In this document: positions 1-8,697 of the stretch, piece after piece
How positions within the stretch are numbered: position 1 is the first letter of the stretch
Layout of the letters: each line of letters opens with the position of its first letter
Assembly: GCA_017303715.1 (NCBI GenBank)
Contig: JAFLBZ010000024.1
Span: 1 to 64,000, forward strand
Direction of reading: 5' to 3'
Source of the DNA: Rhodothermia bacterium
Lineage (GTDB): Bacteria; Bacteroidota; Rhodothermia; Rhodothermales; UBA2364
Length of the DNA stretch: 64,000 bases
The notes under the pieces: model-generated
The model's database searches: none
What the model saw: the letters and a program-made list of their open reading frames with translations, nothing else
What the model was told of the DNA's origin: nothing
Position numbers and translations under genes: made by a program

Positions 1-179
1 GAGCGATGGAATAACACCCTCGTTGGGATAACACGCTTCGCCAGCGAATTTGCCGCTTCGTCCGAAAAACCCTCTCGTTTTCTAAGAGCGACGAAATGCA
101 CAAACTTTATCTGCACTTGTTTATCTATAATTACAATATATCACTCGTTAAGTAACACTACCTGTTAAATTATGTAGAA
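1..179 (-). mobile_element. Start of a third integron-like cassette, truncated by the window edge
   Basis: Read on the minus strand this begins with TTCTAC just after the crossover G of the second folded site (G at 180) and continues out of the window. No ORF is supported in the visible part. It is called a cassette only by analogy with cassettes A and B. If the logic holds, the far end of this unit, beyond position 1, should carry the complement GTAGAAC at the start of its own folded site. Confidence 0.4.
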
Positions 180-307
180 CGTTTTGCAGCTTGGCGAAGT
201 GGCGGATTTCGGAGCACAAAACTGTCAATACACCACAAAAGTTGATGCGAGGTAGAATGTTCAATTAACCACTTCACCCGCCATTGAGCCAAACGCCTGT
301 TACCGCC
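174..307 (-). repeat. attC-like folded recombination site B, end of the helicase cassette
   Basis: Seen directly: on the minus strand the 134-bp site opens with GGCGGTAAC (plus 299-307) and closes with GTTCTAC (plus 174-180). The arms GCTTGGCGAAGTGGCGG (from 189) and CCGCCATTGAGCCAAACGC (279-297) are an imperfect inverted repeat, about 15 matches in 22. It shares GTGGCGGATTT and the loop motif ACTGTCA...ACCACAAA with site A at 4971-5106, so the two are one repeat family. The opening GGCGGTAAC is the exact complement of the start of the cassette it terminates (GTTACCGCC at 4979-4971), which is the integron attC arrangement. It does not fit the RYYYAAC/GTTRRRY consensus exactly. Confidence 0.65.
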
Positions 308-344
308 TAGTGCTTCTTTTTCTTCGTCTGTTTGTCGGTCAGTC

Positions 345-433
345 GTGCGGTTGGGCAGACACACTCTTTGCCAAGTTTTGGCTTGCGTTTTGGCTGGTGC
401 GACTTGGCAATGTGTGTGGCTGTGAAGGGTTGG
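345..433 (-). repeat. Cassette hairpin H4 (trailing copy, cassette B)
   Basis: Two-stem hairpin. Outer arms CAGACACAC (356-364) and GTGTGGCTG (414-422) pair at 8 of 9 positions. Then comes the internal loop TCT (365-367) opposite TGT (411-413), and a perfect inner stem TTGCCAAGT (368-376) with ACTTGGCAA (402-410). It lies just beyond the stop codon of the helicase gene (436) and next to folded site B. The inner stem is identical to copy H3 at the end of cassette A. A terminator role is possible, but no T-tract follows on the minus strand. Confidence 0.7.
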
Positions 434-435
434 CA

Positions 436-3400
436 TCAGTTCTTTACTTCAATTATTTCTACAAAATTGTCAAGATTACCCACTTTCACTATGTCACCAA
501 CTGTATGTCCAAGGATTGATGACGCTAACGGTGATTTTAAACTTATTTTTTGAATTCCATTAGATAATTCATTCTTGTTCGCTGTCTCAACGATATGTAC
601 TTTTATGTCCTTACCATTGTTCATATACTTTACTGTGACTTTACTTCCCAAGCTAATTTCATCTTTAAAAAGTTTGGCTTGCTTTTCTTCTTTTCTTTCA
701 ATGCTTTTTATTGTCGCAATTTCATTGTCGGTATCTATGATAGTAGTTTGAGCTACATAATTTTCAACCATTTGAAACTCGTCTGTAAAGGCAAATGAAG
801 TTTTAGAATGGTCAGCTAGATTGTAGTCATTTCTCGATTCAACATTTTTGATGAATTCAATTAAACGCTTTGTTTCTTTCTGTGGATTACGCCACCAATT
901 TGTACTCCATATTCTATGAAAAACAAAACCGTGGCTTTCAAGAATTTTTTGTCTGTGTCGGTCGTGTAAATATGCTTCTCTACTCGAATGATACTTTGCT
1001 CCATCACATTCAATTGCAATTTTAGGCACTCCTGCAATTTTTGGGTCGTAAACAATATCAATTCTAAACTCCGAGACTTTCATTTGCGGAATCAACTTTG
1101 ATTCGTCTACTTCATCAACTAAACGTTGATAAACTTCTTCTTCAAAAGGCGATTCTAACTCTCCGAAACTACCAACATTGAAAGAAGTGCTTTTTGTTGA
1201 ATTCTCGCTAAGTGCAGTTAAAATTCCAATTCTTGAATCGTTATTCCCTTCGCTTACGGCTTTGCTGTATGCTAAATATGCGTAAAAAACTGCTCGTTTA
1301 TTGTTAGAGCCTTCCGTTATTAGAAAATCTTTGTAGTTCATAAATGCCTGTTCAGGTACTGATGAACAGACATAAACTTTATACTTAGCTCTTGTGATAA
1401 TTACGTTTAAAAGTTTGTAGCCTTTGGAATGATTAATCGGACCAAAACGCTGTGCAAATTTTCCGTCTTTTCCGGGACCATAAGTGGTTGAGAGAATAAT
1501 AACATCTCGTTCATCACCCTGAATATTTTCTAAGTTCTTAATGAACATTCCGTTTTCTTCCAATTCTTGGATTTTGGCATTGAACTCTTCAAATTTTGAG
1601 AATTTTTGCCTTTCTAAGATTTTGCTTTTTATATGATTTCGCTGAGCAATATTAAAGGTAGCAATACCGACTGTTGGATATTCTCCGTTTGGAAGTCGAT
1701 TTATATTATTCTCAAGAATTGACAAAACCATTTCGGCTTCTGCATCATTGATGTGGTCTGAAAAAGTACCATTAACTTGAATATATTTTATTGGTGTATA
1801 ATCAAATGTATTTGGTAATGGTTTAAGTCTTTGATTGTAGAATGCGTAATTTGAAAAATCTATAAGGTACGGATGTCTTGACCTATAGTGAAAATCAAGG
1901 TGACGTTTCTCAAAATTGAGTTCAGCTCCAAAGTCTAAAAGGGATTCACAAGACAAAAGGATATTATCCCTATCTACTACAATTTCATCATCTTCTTCAA
2001 GGTCGTCTTCGTCTTCAATTGTACCGTCAAAGACTTTACTAAAATAATTTGAAGGTGGCATTTGGTGTTCATCACCTGCAATAACTATCTGCTTTCCTTT
2101 TAAAATTGCGGGCAAGTTGTCTTCTAAACGTAATTGGCTCGCTTCATCAAACATTACTATGTCGAAATAGCCATTCATTCCTTTAAACAGGTTACTTGCT
2201 ACATCTGGTGAAGTTAGAATAATTGGAAAAAAGGTAGTGAACAAATCAGCATCATATTGAACTATTTGTCGTAATGAAAGCCGTTTAAATCTGTTGCTAC
2301 TCCGCTTATTATATAAGTTTTCAACCGAAAGATTTGTATTTCTTTGTTCAAAATCTCTTGTCGTGTCAATCTGTTTTGAGAACCAAAACTCACGAATATA
2401 CTTTAATTGTTCTCTTTCTAGTCCACTCAAAGTGCTGTTTAGTTCAATGTGTTCGGAATCACTTGTTGGCAAATCAACATTTGCTGAATTTACGAGCATT
2501 GAATTTAGATAGTGAATTAGAAATGACTTCCGCCAATCTTTTTTCCCCTTCAATGCATTTATTAGTAGTTTAGCTTCATTAGAAAGTCCATTGTAAAATT
2601 GAAACCATTTAAACTCTGTTGTGAAAATGTCATTTTCATTATTGAAGTAATCCCTTTTTTCTTGAATAATTTTCTCAACTGCATTAATGAGTCCTTTGAA
2701 GTCATTGGCTGTGACTTTATGATTTGTCCAACTATCAGACTTGATTTTCTCCCTTAAAAGTGAACTATTTTCTTTGAGTGATTTTAAAATATCTGTTTGA
2801 TATTCAGATATTGAAAATTCTAGAACATCAATTGAATCATATTCATATTCAATTTTGGACTGAAAATCCGAACTAGTTTTATCAATCAATTTATTTGCTT
2901 CTTCAATTTGATAAAGATTGCTCTTAATTGATTTTGATACTTGAAATTCTTTTAGGTCAGCACAATTTGAGTAATGATTTTCAAGGTTTGTAAAAAGTTC
3001 TTTGATTCTCTTTTGGTCTTGGACGACCTTCTTTTTAGGTTGAGAAAAAATAGTTATTGCTTTATAAAGTAGTCCATTTGTTTTTTCTTCATCAAGAAAA
3101 TCGGAATTGGTTTTGTGTTCTGCATAAATAGCATTAATTGATTCTTGAATTTGCTTTCCACTTTGGATTTGCTCAGCAAACTCAGCTTTTCTTATTTTGA
3201 AATACTCACTTTTATATTTTGATTCAAGTTCTTTTAGTTTTTGAAGGGACTTTTCATATTCTTCAAAGGAATCGTTGATTCCTTGTTCAATAACATACGG
3301 ATTATCCCCAACTAATTTTTTTGAATTCAGAAATGAGGTTGAATCATATTCTTGATAATTAGAATAAAGATTTTGGCCTTTCTGAACAAGTTCTAATAGT

Positions 3401-4815
3401 CCGTTCAATTCTTGTGAATTATACTTGAATTGAGATTTGTCGATGTTTAAAGTATGGTCTTCATCTGTGCCGTTAAGTTCAGATAAAAGCGTTCCGACTA
3501 TATCAGTCCAAGATTTGTCTCCTAGAAGCTTTTCATCAAGTTTTTTATGTTTTCCGTTAATGGAATCAATAAGTCCTTTTGCTTTTTTGATAAGATTGTC
3601 TAGTGATTCTTTGGAATATGTGTAGCGGTATCTTCGATAGGATGAATTGTCAACCCTATCTCTAACTGAATCAACAACTGTTTTTCGGTCTTTAACAATA
3701 TCACGAATTAAAACGCAGTGATAGTTTAAGTCTTTTTCAATTAAAGCATTATGTAAAACTTCTAAAGCCGTTCTCTTTTCGCAAACTACAATTGTCTTTT
3801 TATGATTCTCTAAGGCATTAATAAGGATTGCGGATAATGTTTGACTTTTTCCTGTTCCTGGAGGTCCTTGAATTAAAATGTTTCTTGTTGCTTCTAAGGA
3901 ATGTAAAATACCTTGTTGTGATGGGTCAGTTTCGACTGATGAAATAGGTTGGAAAGTATGGTTTTCTAAATCGTCAAGGTCAATAGACAGACCTTCCAAA
4001 TCCATTAAATTACCATAGTCGTTTATTATGTTTTGCTTTTGGACTTCAAAAATTGAAAACAGACCACCAAAGTCAATAAGTGCATTTGTGGAATTTATGG
4101 GTAGTTTTTCGTAATGATTTTTATCTCCAATTGAAACAATGTTGTCAAGTTTCTTGATAAATGCTTCTTTGATGTCTGAAGGAACGGAAGTATTAATCTC
4201 TTTGATGAGCTTAACGCAAATTTCAATTAACTCATCTTTTGTAATTAGCCCATCATCCAACATTTCACTTGGAATCTGCTCAATTTCAATGTTTGAATCC
4301 GATTGTAAGTGATTTATTAAAACTTCATTTAAGTAAATCGGGTCGTCTTCATTTCTGTTAATTTCCCAAGTATTAAATTCTTTAGTCCGTTTAATTCTTA
4401 ATGACCAAATCAGGATAGGAGCAACCGTGAGCTTGTTGTCTGATTGGTCTCGTCTGACAAGTATTGGAAAACCGAATCCAAATGTGTTGATGCCTTTTTC
4501 AGATTCGATTGCTTCTGTCTGATTGATTAAATTCTCAAAGGATTTTGTGATTCTAACTAGTTGTGTTTGGTCTTCTTCAAAAAGCGTATTCAAGTCTGGA
4601 ACATTGTCCTTCCAACTAATTCTGAATTTTAATGGCTGTTCAGAAAGTAATGATTTTATGAAACTGTCAGGAAGATTCTTGTCAATATGTGATAGTCTGT
4701 TTAAGTCAAACTTGTTTCTTGAATTTGCAGGTATTGCATTTAGATGAACGCCCCTGCGATTACCTATCTTCAGTCTCCTTTGAAGTTCATTTAATAATTT
4801 TTCTGTCAGTTCCAT
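436..4815 (-). CDS. SF1 helicase with C-terminal MTES_1575-type (DUF559/Vsr-like) nuclease domain, candidate anti-phage protein
   Basis: A 1459-aa cytoplasmic protein. Walker A (ILIQGPPGTGKSQT) sits near residue 315, Walker B (DIVMFDEASQ) near 885, the next helicase motif (IVIAGDEHQMPP) near 915, and motifs V/VI (NIQGDERDVIILSTTYG; LLNVIITRAKYKVYV) near 1098-1150. The long insert between A and B (about 400-800) is predicted helical/coiled-coil. Residues about 1240-1315 (FRIDIVYDP, IAIECDGAKYHSSREAYLHDR, HRIWSTNWWRNP) match the MTES_1575-type restriction-endonuclease fold, a PD-(D/E)XK/Vsr relative. Large helicase-nuclease fusions of this kind are often predicted phage-defence proteins; which named system, if any, I cannot tell. 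The ATG at 4815 follows AAGAAGAAG. It is alone in an integron-like cassette. Confidence 0.85.
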   Translation of the reverse strand: MELTEKLLNELQRRLKIGNRRGVHLNAIPANSRNKFDLNRLSHIDKNLPDSFIKSLLSEQPLKFRISWKDNVPDLNTLFEEDQTQLVRITKSFENLINQTEAIESEKGINTFGFGFPILVRRDQSDNKLTVAPILIWSLRIKRTKEFNTWEINRNEDDPIYLNEVLINHLQSDSNIEIEQIPSEMLDDGLITKDELIEICVKLIKEINTSVPSDIKEAFIKKLDNIVSIGDKNHYEKLPINSTNALIDFGGLFSIFEVQKQNIINDYGNLMDLEGLSIDLDDLENHTFQPISSVETDPSQQGILHSLEATRNILIQGPPGTGKSQTLSAILINALENHKKTIVVCEKRTALEVLHNALIEKDLNYHCVLIRDIVKDRKTVVDSVRDRVDNSSYRRYRYTYSKESLDNLIKKAKGLIDSINGKHKKLDEKLLGDKSWTDIVGTLLSELNGTDEDHTLNIDKSQFKYNSQELNGLLELVQKGQNLYSNYQEYDSTSFLNSKKLVGDNPYVIEQGINDSFEEYEKSLQKLKELESKYKSEYFKIRKAEFAEQIQSGKQIQESINAIYAEHKTNSDFLDEEKTNGLLYKAITIFSQPKKKVVQDQKRIKELFTNLENHYSNCADLKEFQVSKSIKSNLYQIEEANKLIDKTSSDFQSKIEYEYDSIDVLEFSISEYQTDILKSLKENSSLLREKIKSDSWTNHKVTANDFKGLINAVEKIIQEKRDYFNNENDIFTTEFKWFQFYNGLSNEAKLLINALKGKKDWRKSFLIHYLNSMLVNSANVDLPTSDSEHIELNSTLSGLEREQLKYIREFWFSKQIDTTRDFEQRNTNLSVENLYNKRSSNRFKRLSLRQIVQYDADLFTTFFPIILTSPDVASNLFKGMNGYFDIVMFDEASQLRLEDNLPAILKGKQIVIAGDEHQMPPSNYFSKVFDGTIEDEDDLEEDDEIVVDRDNILLSCESLLDFGAELNFEKRHLDFHYRSRHPYLIDFSNYAFYNQRLKPLPNTFDYTPIKYIQVNGTFSDHINDAEAEMVLSILENNINRLPNGEYPTVGIATFNIAQRNHIKSKILERQKFSKFEEFNAKIQELEENGMFIKNLENIQGDERDVIILSTTYGPGKDGKFAQRFGPINHSKGYKLLNVIITRAKYKVYVCSSVPEQAFMNYKDFLITEGSNNKRAVFYAYLAYSKAVSEGNNDSRIGILTALSENSTKSTSFNVGSFGELESPFEEEVYQRLVDEVDESKLIPQMKVSEFRIDIVYDPKIAGVPKIAIECDGAKYHSSREAYLHDRHRQKILESHGFVFHRIWSTNWWRNPQKETKRLIEFIKNVESRNDYNLADHSKTSFAFTDEFQMVENYVAQTTIIDTDNEIATIKSIERKEEKQAKLFKDEISLGSKVTVKYMNNGKDIKVHIVETANKNELSNGIQKISLKSPLASSILGHTVGDIVKVGNLDNFVEIIEVKN

Positions 4816-4830
4816 TCTTCTTCTTTAGTG

Positions 4831-4912
4831 CGTTGGCAAAAATTCAGGCTCTTTTGCTTGCGAAGCGGTCGCCCGTGTGTAGGGGCAAGCAAATGTGCCT
4901 GAATGTGCGGTT
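4831..4912 (-). repeat. Cassette hairpin H2 (leader copy, cassette B)
   Basis: Outer stem ATTCAGGC (4842-4849) with GCCTGAAT (4897-4904), internal loop TCT (4850-4852) opposite TGT (4894-4896), inner stem TTTGCTTGC (4853-4861) with GCAAGCAAA (4885-4893). All pairs are perfect. The flanks GCGTTGGCAAAA and TGTGCGGTTGGC are nearly the same as in copy H1. It lies in the 5' leader of the helicase gene, ending about 16 bases from the ATG, so it could act as DNA, as a promoter surround or as a structured mRNA leader. Confidence 0.75.
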
Positions 4913-4970
4913 GGCATTTTATTTCTGTCGTTCATTTTGTTCACTGTCGTTGCCTTATCTTTTTAGCATT

Positions 4971-5106
4971 GGCGGTAACGGTTCTCGGCTTTGCGTAGTG
5001 GCGGATTTAGAAGTACTTCACTGTCAGCCTACCACAAATGCTGATTAGATGCACAAAGTTACAATTTTGCACTGAATCCGCCATTACGCAAAACCGATGT
5101 TGTGCC
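4971..5106 (-). repeat. attC-like folded recombination site A, end of the metal cassette
   Basis: A 136-bp site. On the minus strand it opens GGCACAAC (plus 5099-5106) and closes GTTACCGCC (plus 4971-4979). The arms TCGGCTTTGCGTAGTGGCGG... (from 4984) and ...CCGCCATTACGCAAAACCGA form a 23-bp stem with 21 matches. One arm has four extra bases between the stem and the terminal AAC, comparable to the asymmetry of attC sites. The opening GGCACAAC is the exact complement of the first bases of its own cassette (GTTGTGCC at 11561-11554). Known attC sites range from roughly 57 to 141 bp, so the length fits. Confidence 0.7.
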
Positions 5107-5148
5107 TTCGTTGTTCTTTTTCGTCCGTATGTTGTCGGTCAATACTGT

Positions 5149-5237
5149 CAGCGTTGGGAAAGCCATACTCTTTGCCAAGTTTTGGTTTGCGGGTCGGCTC
5201 GTGCGACTTGGCAATGTGTATGGCTTGTGGGTTGGTT
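5149..5237 (-). repeat. Cassette hairpin H3 (trailing copy, cassette A)
   Basis: Outer stem AAGCCATAC (5160-5168) with GTATGGCTT (5218-5226), internal loop TCT (5169-5171) opposite TGT (5215-5217), inner stem TTGCCAAGT (5172-5180) with ACTTGGCAA (5206-5214). All 18 pairs are perfect. The flanks GCGTTGGGAA and TGTGGGTTGG match the other copies. It begins directly after the oxidase stop codon. Together with site A and H2 it fills the whole space between the two coding units. Confidence 0.75.
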
Positions 5238-8126
5238 TTAATAATTAAATGTCAGTCCTACTCCAAAACCCATATCACTGTCGTAATGCGTTCTGAAACC
5301 TAAGTTTTTACTTGCGATATAATTCAGTCCAAGCATATATTCTCTGTCTGTATTTACCATAAATGCAGCTCTAAACCTTTTTGAAAGTGGAATGTCTTCA
5401 CGTCTTAATTGTACTCTTACGTTTCCATCGTGATAGACTTCTGTTTGTAAAATTATAAGCATTGGCAGAGTATATGCAACCCCTAAACTAAACTGTGTCC
5501 GATTGTCTTTGGTATTAGTCTGCCCAAAAAGATTTTTTTCTGGTGTTTCGTGCTTTCTGTATCGCCAATCAAAGCCAATAAAGGGCATTAGCCATTGGTT
5601 TCTGCCTATGTATCGCCCTATGTGTGTTTCTGTTTCGTATCCGTGTTTGTCGCTATATCCCAAACGCCATTCAGTGCCAAAACTCCATCTGGTATTTTGC
5701 AACATTGTCATACCATCATTTCCATTTGTTGCAAAGTCGTTTTGAAACATAAAATGTAGTTCGTTGCTTTCTCTTTGTAGTTTTTTGTAAGCCCATTTTT
5801 TGTCAGGCAACAATGGATTGGGTGCTTGGTTTTCTGTACTAAAAACTCGGTTCATCCCTGCCATCATATGGTAGAGAATATGACAATGAAAAAACCAATC
5901 GCCTTCTAAATTGGCTTCAAACTCAATCACATTGGTTTCCATAGGCATTATGTCCAAAACATTTTTAAGCGGTGCATAATCGCCTTGCCCGTTTATAACC
6001 CTAAAATCGTGTCCGTGCAAGTGCATCGGGTGTCGCATCATCGAGTTGTTGTAGAGTGTTATTCTTACAATTTCTCCTTTTTTGATTAGAATTTTATCAG
6101 TTTCAGCAAGCACTCGGTTGTCCATACTCCACACATAGCGGTTCATATTGCCTGTTAATTCAAACCTTAATTCTCTGATAGGTGCATCTTTTGGCAAAGT
6201 GGTTTTGGTAGGTGATTTCAGCATTGCGTAGTTTAAGGTAACAATGTCATTACTGGGCATTGTATGATTGCTATGGTCTGAATGTTCGGATTTTTTGGGT
6301 TTATTTTCTCCTGTAATCTCAGGGTACATTACCGTATTCATATCCATTTGTTGCAATGACATATCCATACCCATATCGTTCATTGTGCCATCCATTTTCA
6401 TCATATCGTTCATCATCTTCATACCTTCAAAGTATTTCAGTTTAGGCAATGGACTTGCCAACTGCTTAATACCTGAACCTATGTAAATAGATGCCGATTT
6501 AGTTCGGTCTTCGGGTGTTGCCAAAAATTCATAGGAAGTATTTTCTGCCAGAATGGTAACGATGACATCATAGGTTTCTGAAACTCCTATAATTAGTCTA
6601 TCCACCACAACAGGCTCAACATCATTGCCATCATTGGCAACGACAGTCATTTTTCCACCTGCATACGTGAGCCAAAAATAGGAAGATGCACCACCGTTTG
6701 AAATTCGCAATCGTACTTTATCGCCTGCTTTGAATTGAGATAGTTGGCTTTCAGATGTTCCATTGATCAGGAATTTGTCATAATACACATCACTCACGTC
6801 CATTGCCAACATTCGTTTCCATTCGTTGGTCAGTTTTGTTTTGAAATGACCTGCTTTTATAGCTTCACCGTAACTCTGAACAGTATTTTTCTTTATGGCA
6901 AACCAATCATTGGCATTGTGCAACATTCTGTGAACATTATCAGGATTATAGTCTGTCCATTCACTTAAAATAATGGGAACAGTAGGCAAATCGTCAATCC
7001 CTTTTCTGAAAGTAGGGTTGTCTGCTCTTTTGAGCAAAACCATTGAACCGTACATTCCTATTTGTTCTTGTAGTCCGCTGTGGCTATGATACCAATGTGT
7101 ACCGTTTTGAATAATGGGAAAACGGTAAATGTGCGTGGTGTTGGGCTTTATTGGCATTTGGGTCAAGTACGGAACGCCATCTTCCTTATTGGGCAAATAC
7201 AAACCGTGCCAATGCAACGATGTACTTTCTTTGAGCCTGTTGTGTACGTGAATTTCTGCCGTATCGCCTTCGGTAAAAGTAAGCGTAGGCATTGGAATTT
7301 GTCCATTTACGGCTATTGCCCTTTTTTCTTTTCCTGTAAAATTGACGATGGTATCTTTTACATAAAGGTCGTATCGCACCACTTTTTGGGCGAAAATGGT
7401 TGTAGTTGCCAATAGCATAAGAACTATCGGCAACAATTTTTTATAAATATTTTTTTGATTATCCATTTGAGAAATTTCATTTTTTGTTGCATTGAAATAG
7501 GAAAATGTGCCAATAGCGGTATTGATTGACTTTGAAATGACTACATTTTCAAAACCTGCCTTTGAAATAAATTCGGGCATAAAGCCTTTTACGTTATCAT
7601 TGGTAGTTTTGAAACCGTCTAAGAACTGAACCAATCTAAAAGTAAACCGCATCAATTTGTTTTGTGCTTTTCCCCAATCGGCAATAATGAGTTTACCATT
7701 GGGTTTCAAAACACGATACAACTCTTTAAGACAATTCAGTTTTGTTTCTGCATCTAATTGATGAAAAACCAAACAACTATATACTTTATCAAAACTGTTA
7801 TCGGCAAAAGGCAAAACACTACCATCGTACAAATGCAAAGGAAGTTCAACCTTATTTTTTGTCAATTTATGTTCGGCAATTGCCTTTACTTTGGGGTCAA
7901 TATCCAATCCTTCTAATTTTGCATTTGGATTTGCCTTGTGTACCAAAAGTAAATTTTGACCTGTGCCAAAACCAAATTCTAAAATCCGCTCATTGGTTTG
8001 CGGATTGATTTCATCAACCAAAAGCCTTCTGAACTTCTTCTCGGGCATAGTGATTTTAATTGCCAAGTCGTAATAGGCAGTTAAAAAATCATAGCCTAAT
8101 GCAGGGATATATTTTTTCTGTTCCAT
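5238..8126 (-). CDS. In-frame fusion: SAM methyltransferase + exported multicopper oxidase (CopA-like)
   Basis: A 962-aa reading frame. Residues 1 to about 215 are a class I SAM methyltransferase (motif I ILEFGFGTGQN). At M221 (ATG at 7466) a new signal peptide begins (KKLLPIVLMLLATTTIFAQ), followed by a multicopper oxidase with all four copper motifs (HWHGLYL, HWYHSHSG, HPMHLHGHDF, HCHILYHMMAGM), a Met/His-rich insert typical of copper-resistance oxidases, and from about residue 780 a beta-rich outer-membrane-like tail. A buried signal peptide makes a real fusion implausible. At 7480-7485 the minus strand reads ACAAAAAATGAAAT: one more A would put TGA in frame and leave two separate genes, with the oxidase ATG 10 bases on. 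Either a natural indel or a homopolymer error explains it. Probably Cu(I) oxidation and detoxification in the periplasm. Confidence 0.85.
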   Translation of the reverse strand: MEQKKYIPALGYDFLTAYYDLAIKITMPEKKFRRLLVDEINPQTNERILEFGFGTGQNLLLVHKANPNAKLEGLDIDPKVKAIAEHKLTKNKVELPLHLYDGSVLPFADNSFDKVYSCLVFHQLDAETKLNCLKELYRVLKPNGKLIIADWGKAQNKLMRFTFRLVQFLDGFKTTNDNVKGFMPEFISKAGFENVVISKSINTAIGTFSYFNATKNEISQMDNQKNIYKKLLPIVLMLLATTTIFAQKVVRYDLYVKDTIVNFTGKEKRAIAVNGQIPMPTLTFTEGDTAEIHVHNRLKESTSLHWHGLYLPNKEDGVPYLTQMPIKPNTTHIYRFPIIQNGTHWYHSHSGLQEQIGMYGSMVLLKRADNPTFRKGIDDLPTVPIILSEWTDYNPDNVHRMLHNANDWFAIKKNTVQSYGEAIKAGHFKTKLTNEWKRMLAMDVSDVYYDKFLINGTSESQLSQFKAGDKVRLRISNGGASSYFWLTYAGGKMTVVANDGNDVEPVVVDRLIIGVSETYDVIVTILAENTSYEFLATPEDRTKSASIYIGSGIKQLASPLPKLKYFEGMKMMNDMMKMDGTMNDMGMDMSLQQMDMNTVMYPEITGENKPKKSEHSDHSNHTMPSNDIVTLNYAMLKSPTKTTLPKDAPIRELRFELTGNMNRYVWSMDNRVLAETDKILIKKGEIVRITLYNNSMMRHPMHLHGHDFRVINGQGDYAPLKNVLDIMPMETNVIEFEANLEGDWFFHCHILYHMMAGMNRVFSTENQAPNPLLPDKKWAYKKLQRESNELHFMFQNDFATNGNDGMTMLQNTRWSFGTEWRLGYSDKHGYETETHIGRYIGRNQWLMPFIGFDWRYRKHETPEKNLFGQTNTKDNRTQFSLGVAYTLPMLIILQTEVYHDGNVRVQLRREDIPLSKRFRAAFMVNTDREYMLGLNYIASKNLGFRTHYDSDMGFGVGLTFNY

Positions 8127-8130
8127 AGGT

Positions 8131-8685
8131 TTAAGGATTTATGTTTTCAAAATCAAATGAAACTGTTAGGTATTCCCACGAAATACTGATTTTACCTTTT
8201 TTATCATCAATAGCCTTTACTTCATAAGTGAGTGCTTCGGTAATGGCTTTTGTTTTTTTAGGCTTTACTTTGAGCCTGATTACATCATTTTGGGCATTGT
8301 AGTCGTCCGCTAAGTGCATATCCCAATCCTTGCTCAGGATAATTGTCCATTCCTTTTTGTCGGGAATGGTAAAGAAGCCGTATTTTCCTTTCGGTACTGT
8401 TTGTGAATTGATTTTTACATCTTCCGAAAACTCAATCCAAGTGGCTTTATGTGCCCCTGTTGCCCATACCTGCCCATAAGCAACCAAGCCGTTCCAAATA
8501 TTTCGCCCCCGTACACTTGGCGAGCCGTAATCAATATGAACGTGATTGTTGCCCACCATTGCCATAGCCGCAGTTCTTGGGCTTTTCGCTTTGGTGGTAC
8601 TGTCTGTTTTCGTATTGTGGTGTTCGTGTTGTGCAAAACCTTGAAACGACACAAACAAGAGAGTTAAAAAGAGAATATTTTTCAT
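8131..8685 (-). CDS. Exported DUF2911 family protein
   Basis: 184 aa with a signal peptide (MKNILFLTLLFVSFQGFAQ) followed by a short His-rich stretch (HEHHNTK). The body matches DUF2911: SPRTAAMAMVG, VHIDYGSPSVRGRNIW, GQVWATGAHKATWIEF. The biochemical role of DUF2911 is not known to me. It ends 4 bases before the next start, so it is translationally close to the methyltransferase/oxidase, and its position in a metal operon suggests a periplasmic accessory role; that is inference. Confidence 0.8.
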   Translation of the reverse strand: MKNILFLTLLFVSFQGFAQHEHHNTKTDSTTKAKSPRTAAMAMVGNNHVHIDYGSPSVRGRNIWNGLVAYGQVWATGAHKATWIEFSEDVKINSQTVPKGKYGFFTIPDKKEWTIILSKDWDMHLADDYNAQNDVIRLKVKPKKTKAITEALTYEVKAIDDKKGKISISWEYLTVSFDFENINP

Positions 8686-8697
8686 ATTTTGAATTGT

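Larger units (their letters stand above)
180..4978 (-). mobile_element. Integron-like cassette B (helicase-nuclease)
   Basis: A 4.8-kb unit bounded by G|TT points at the ends of two homologous folded sites. From the minus-strand start it contains a leader hairpin (about 4831-4912), a single 1459-aa gene, a trailing hairpin (about 345-433) and its own attC-like site (174-307). It is AT-rich compared with the chromosome beyond 13 kb. One gene plus a private recombination site is the standard content of an integron cassette, although 4.8 kb is large for one. Confidence 0.55.

Noticed and set aside
4689-5241. Plus-strand frames over the 4.7-5.2 kb intergenic zone
   Set aside because: They coincide with hairpins H2 and H3 and folded site A; open frames there arise from structured DNA and have no protein-like composition.
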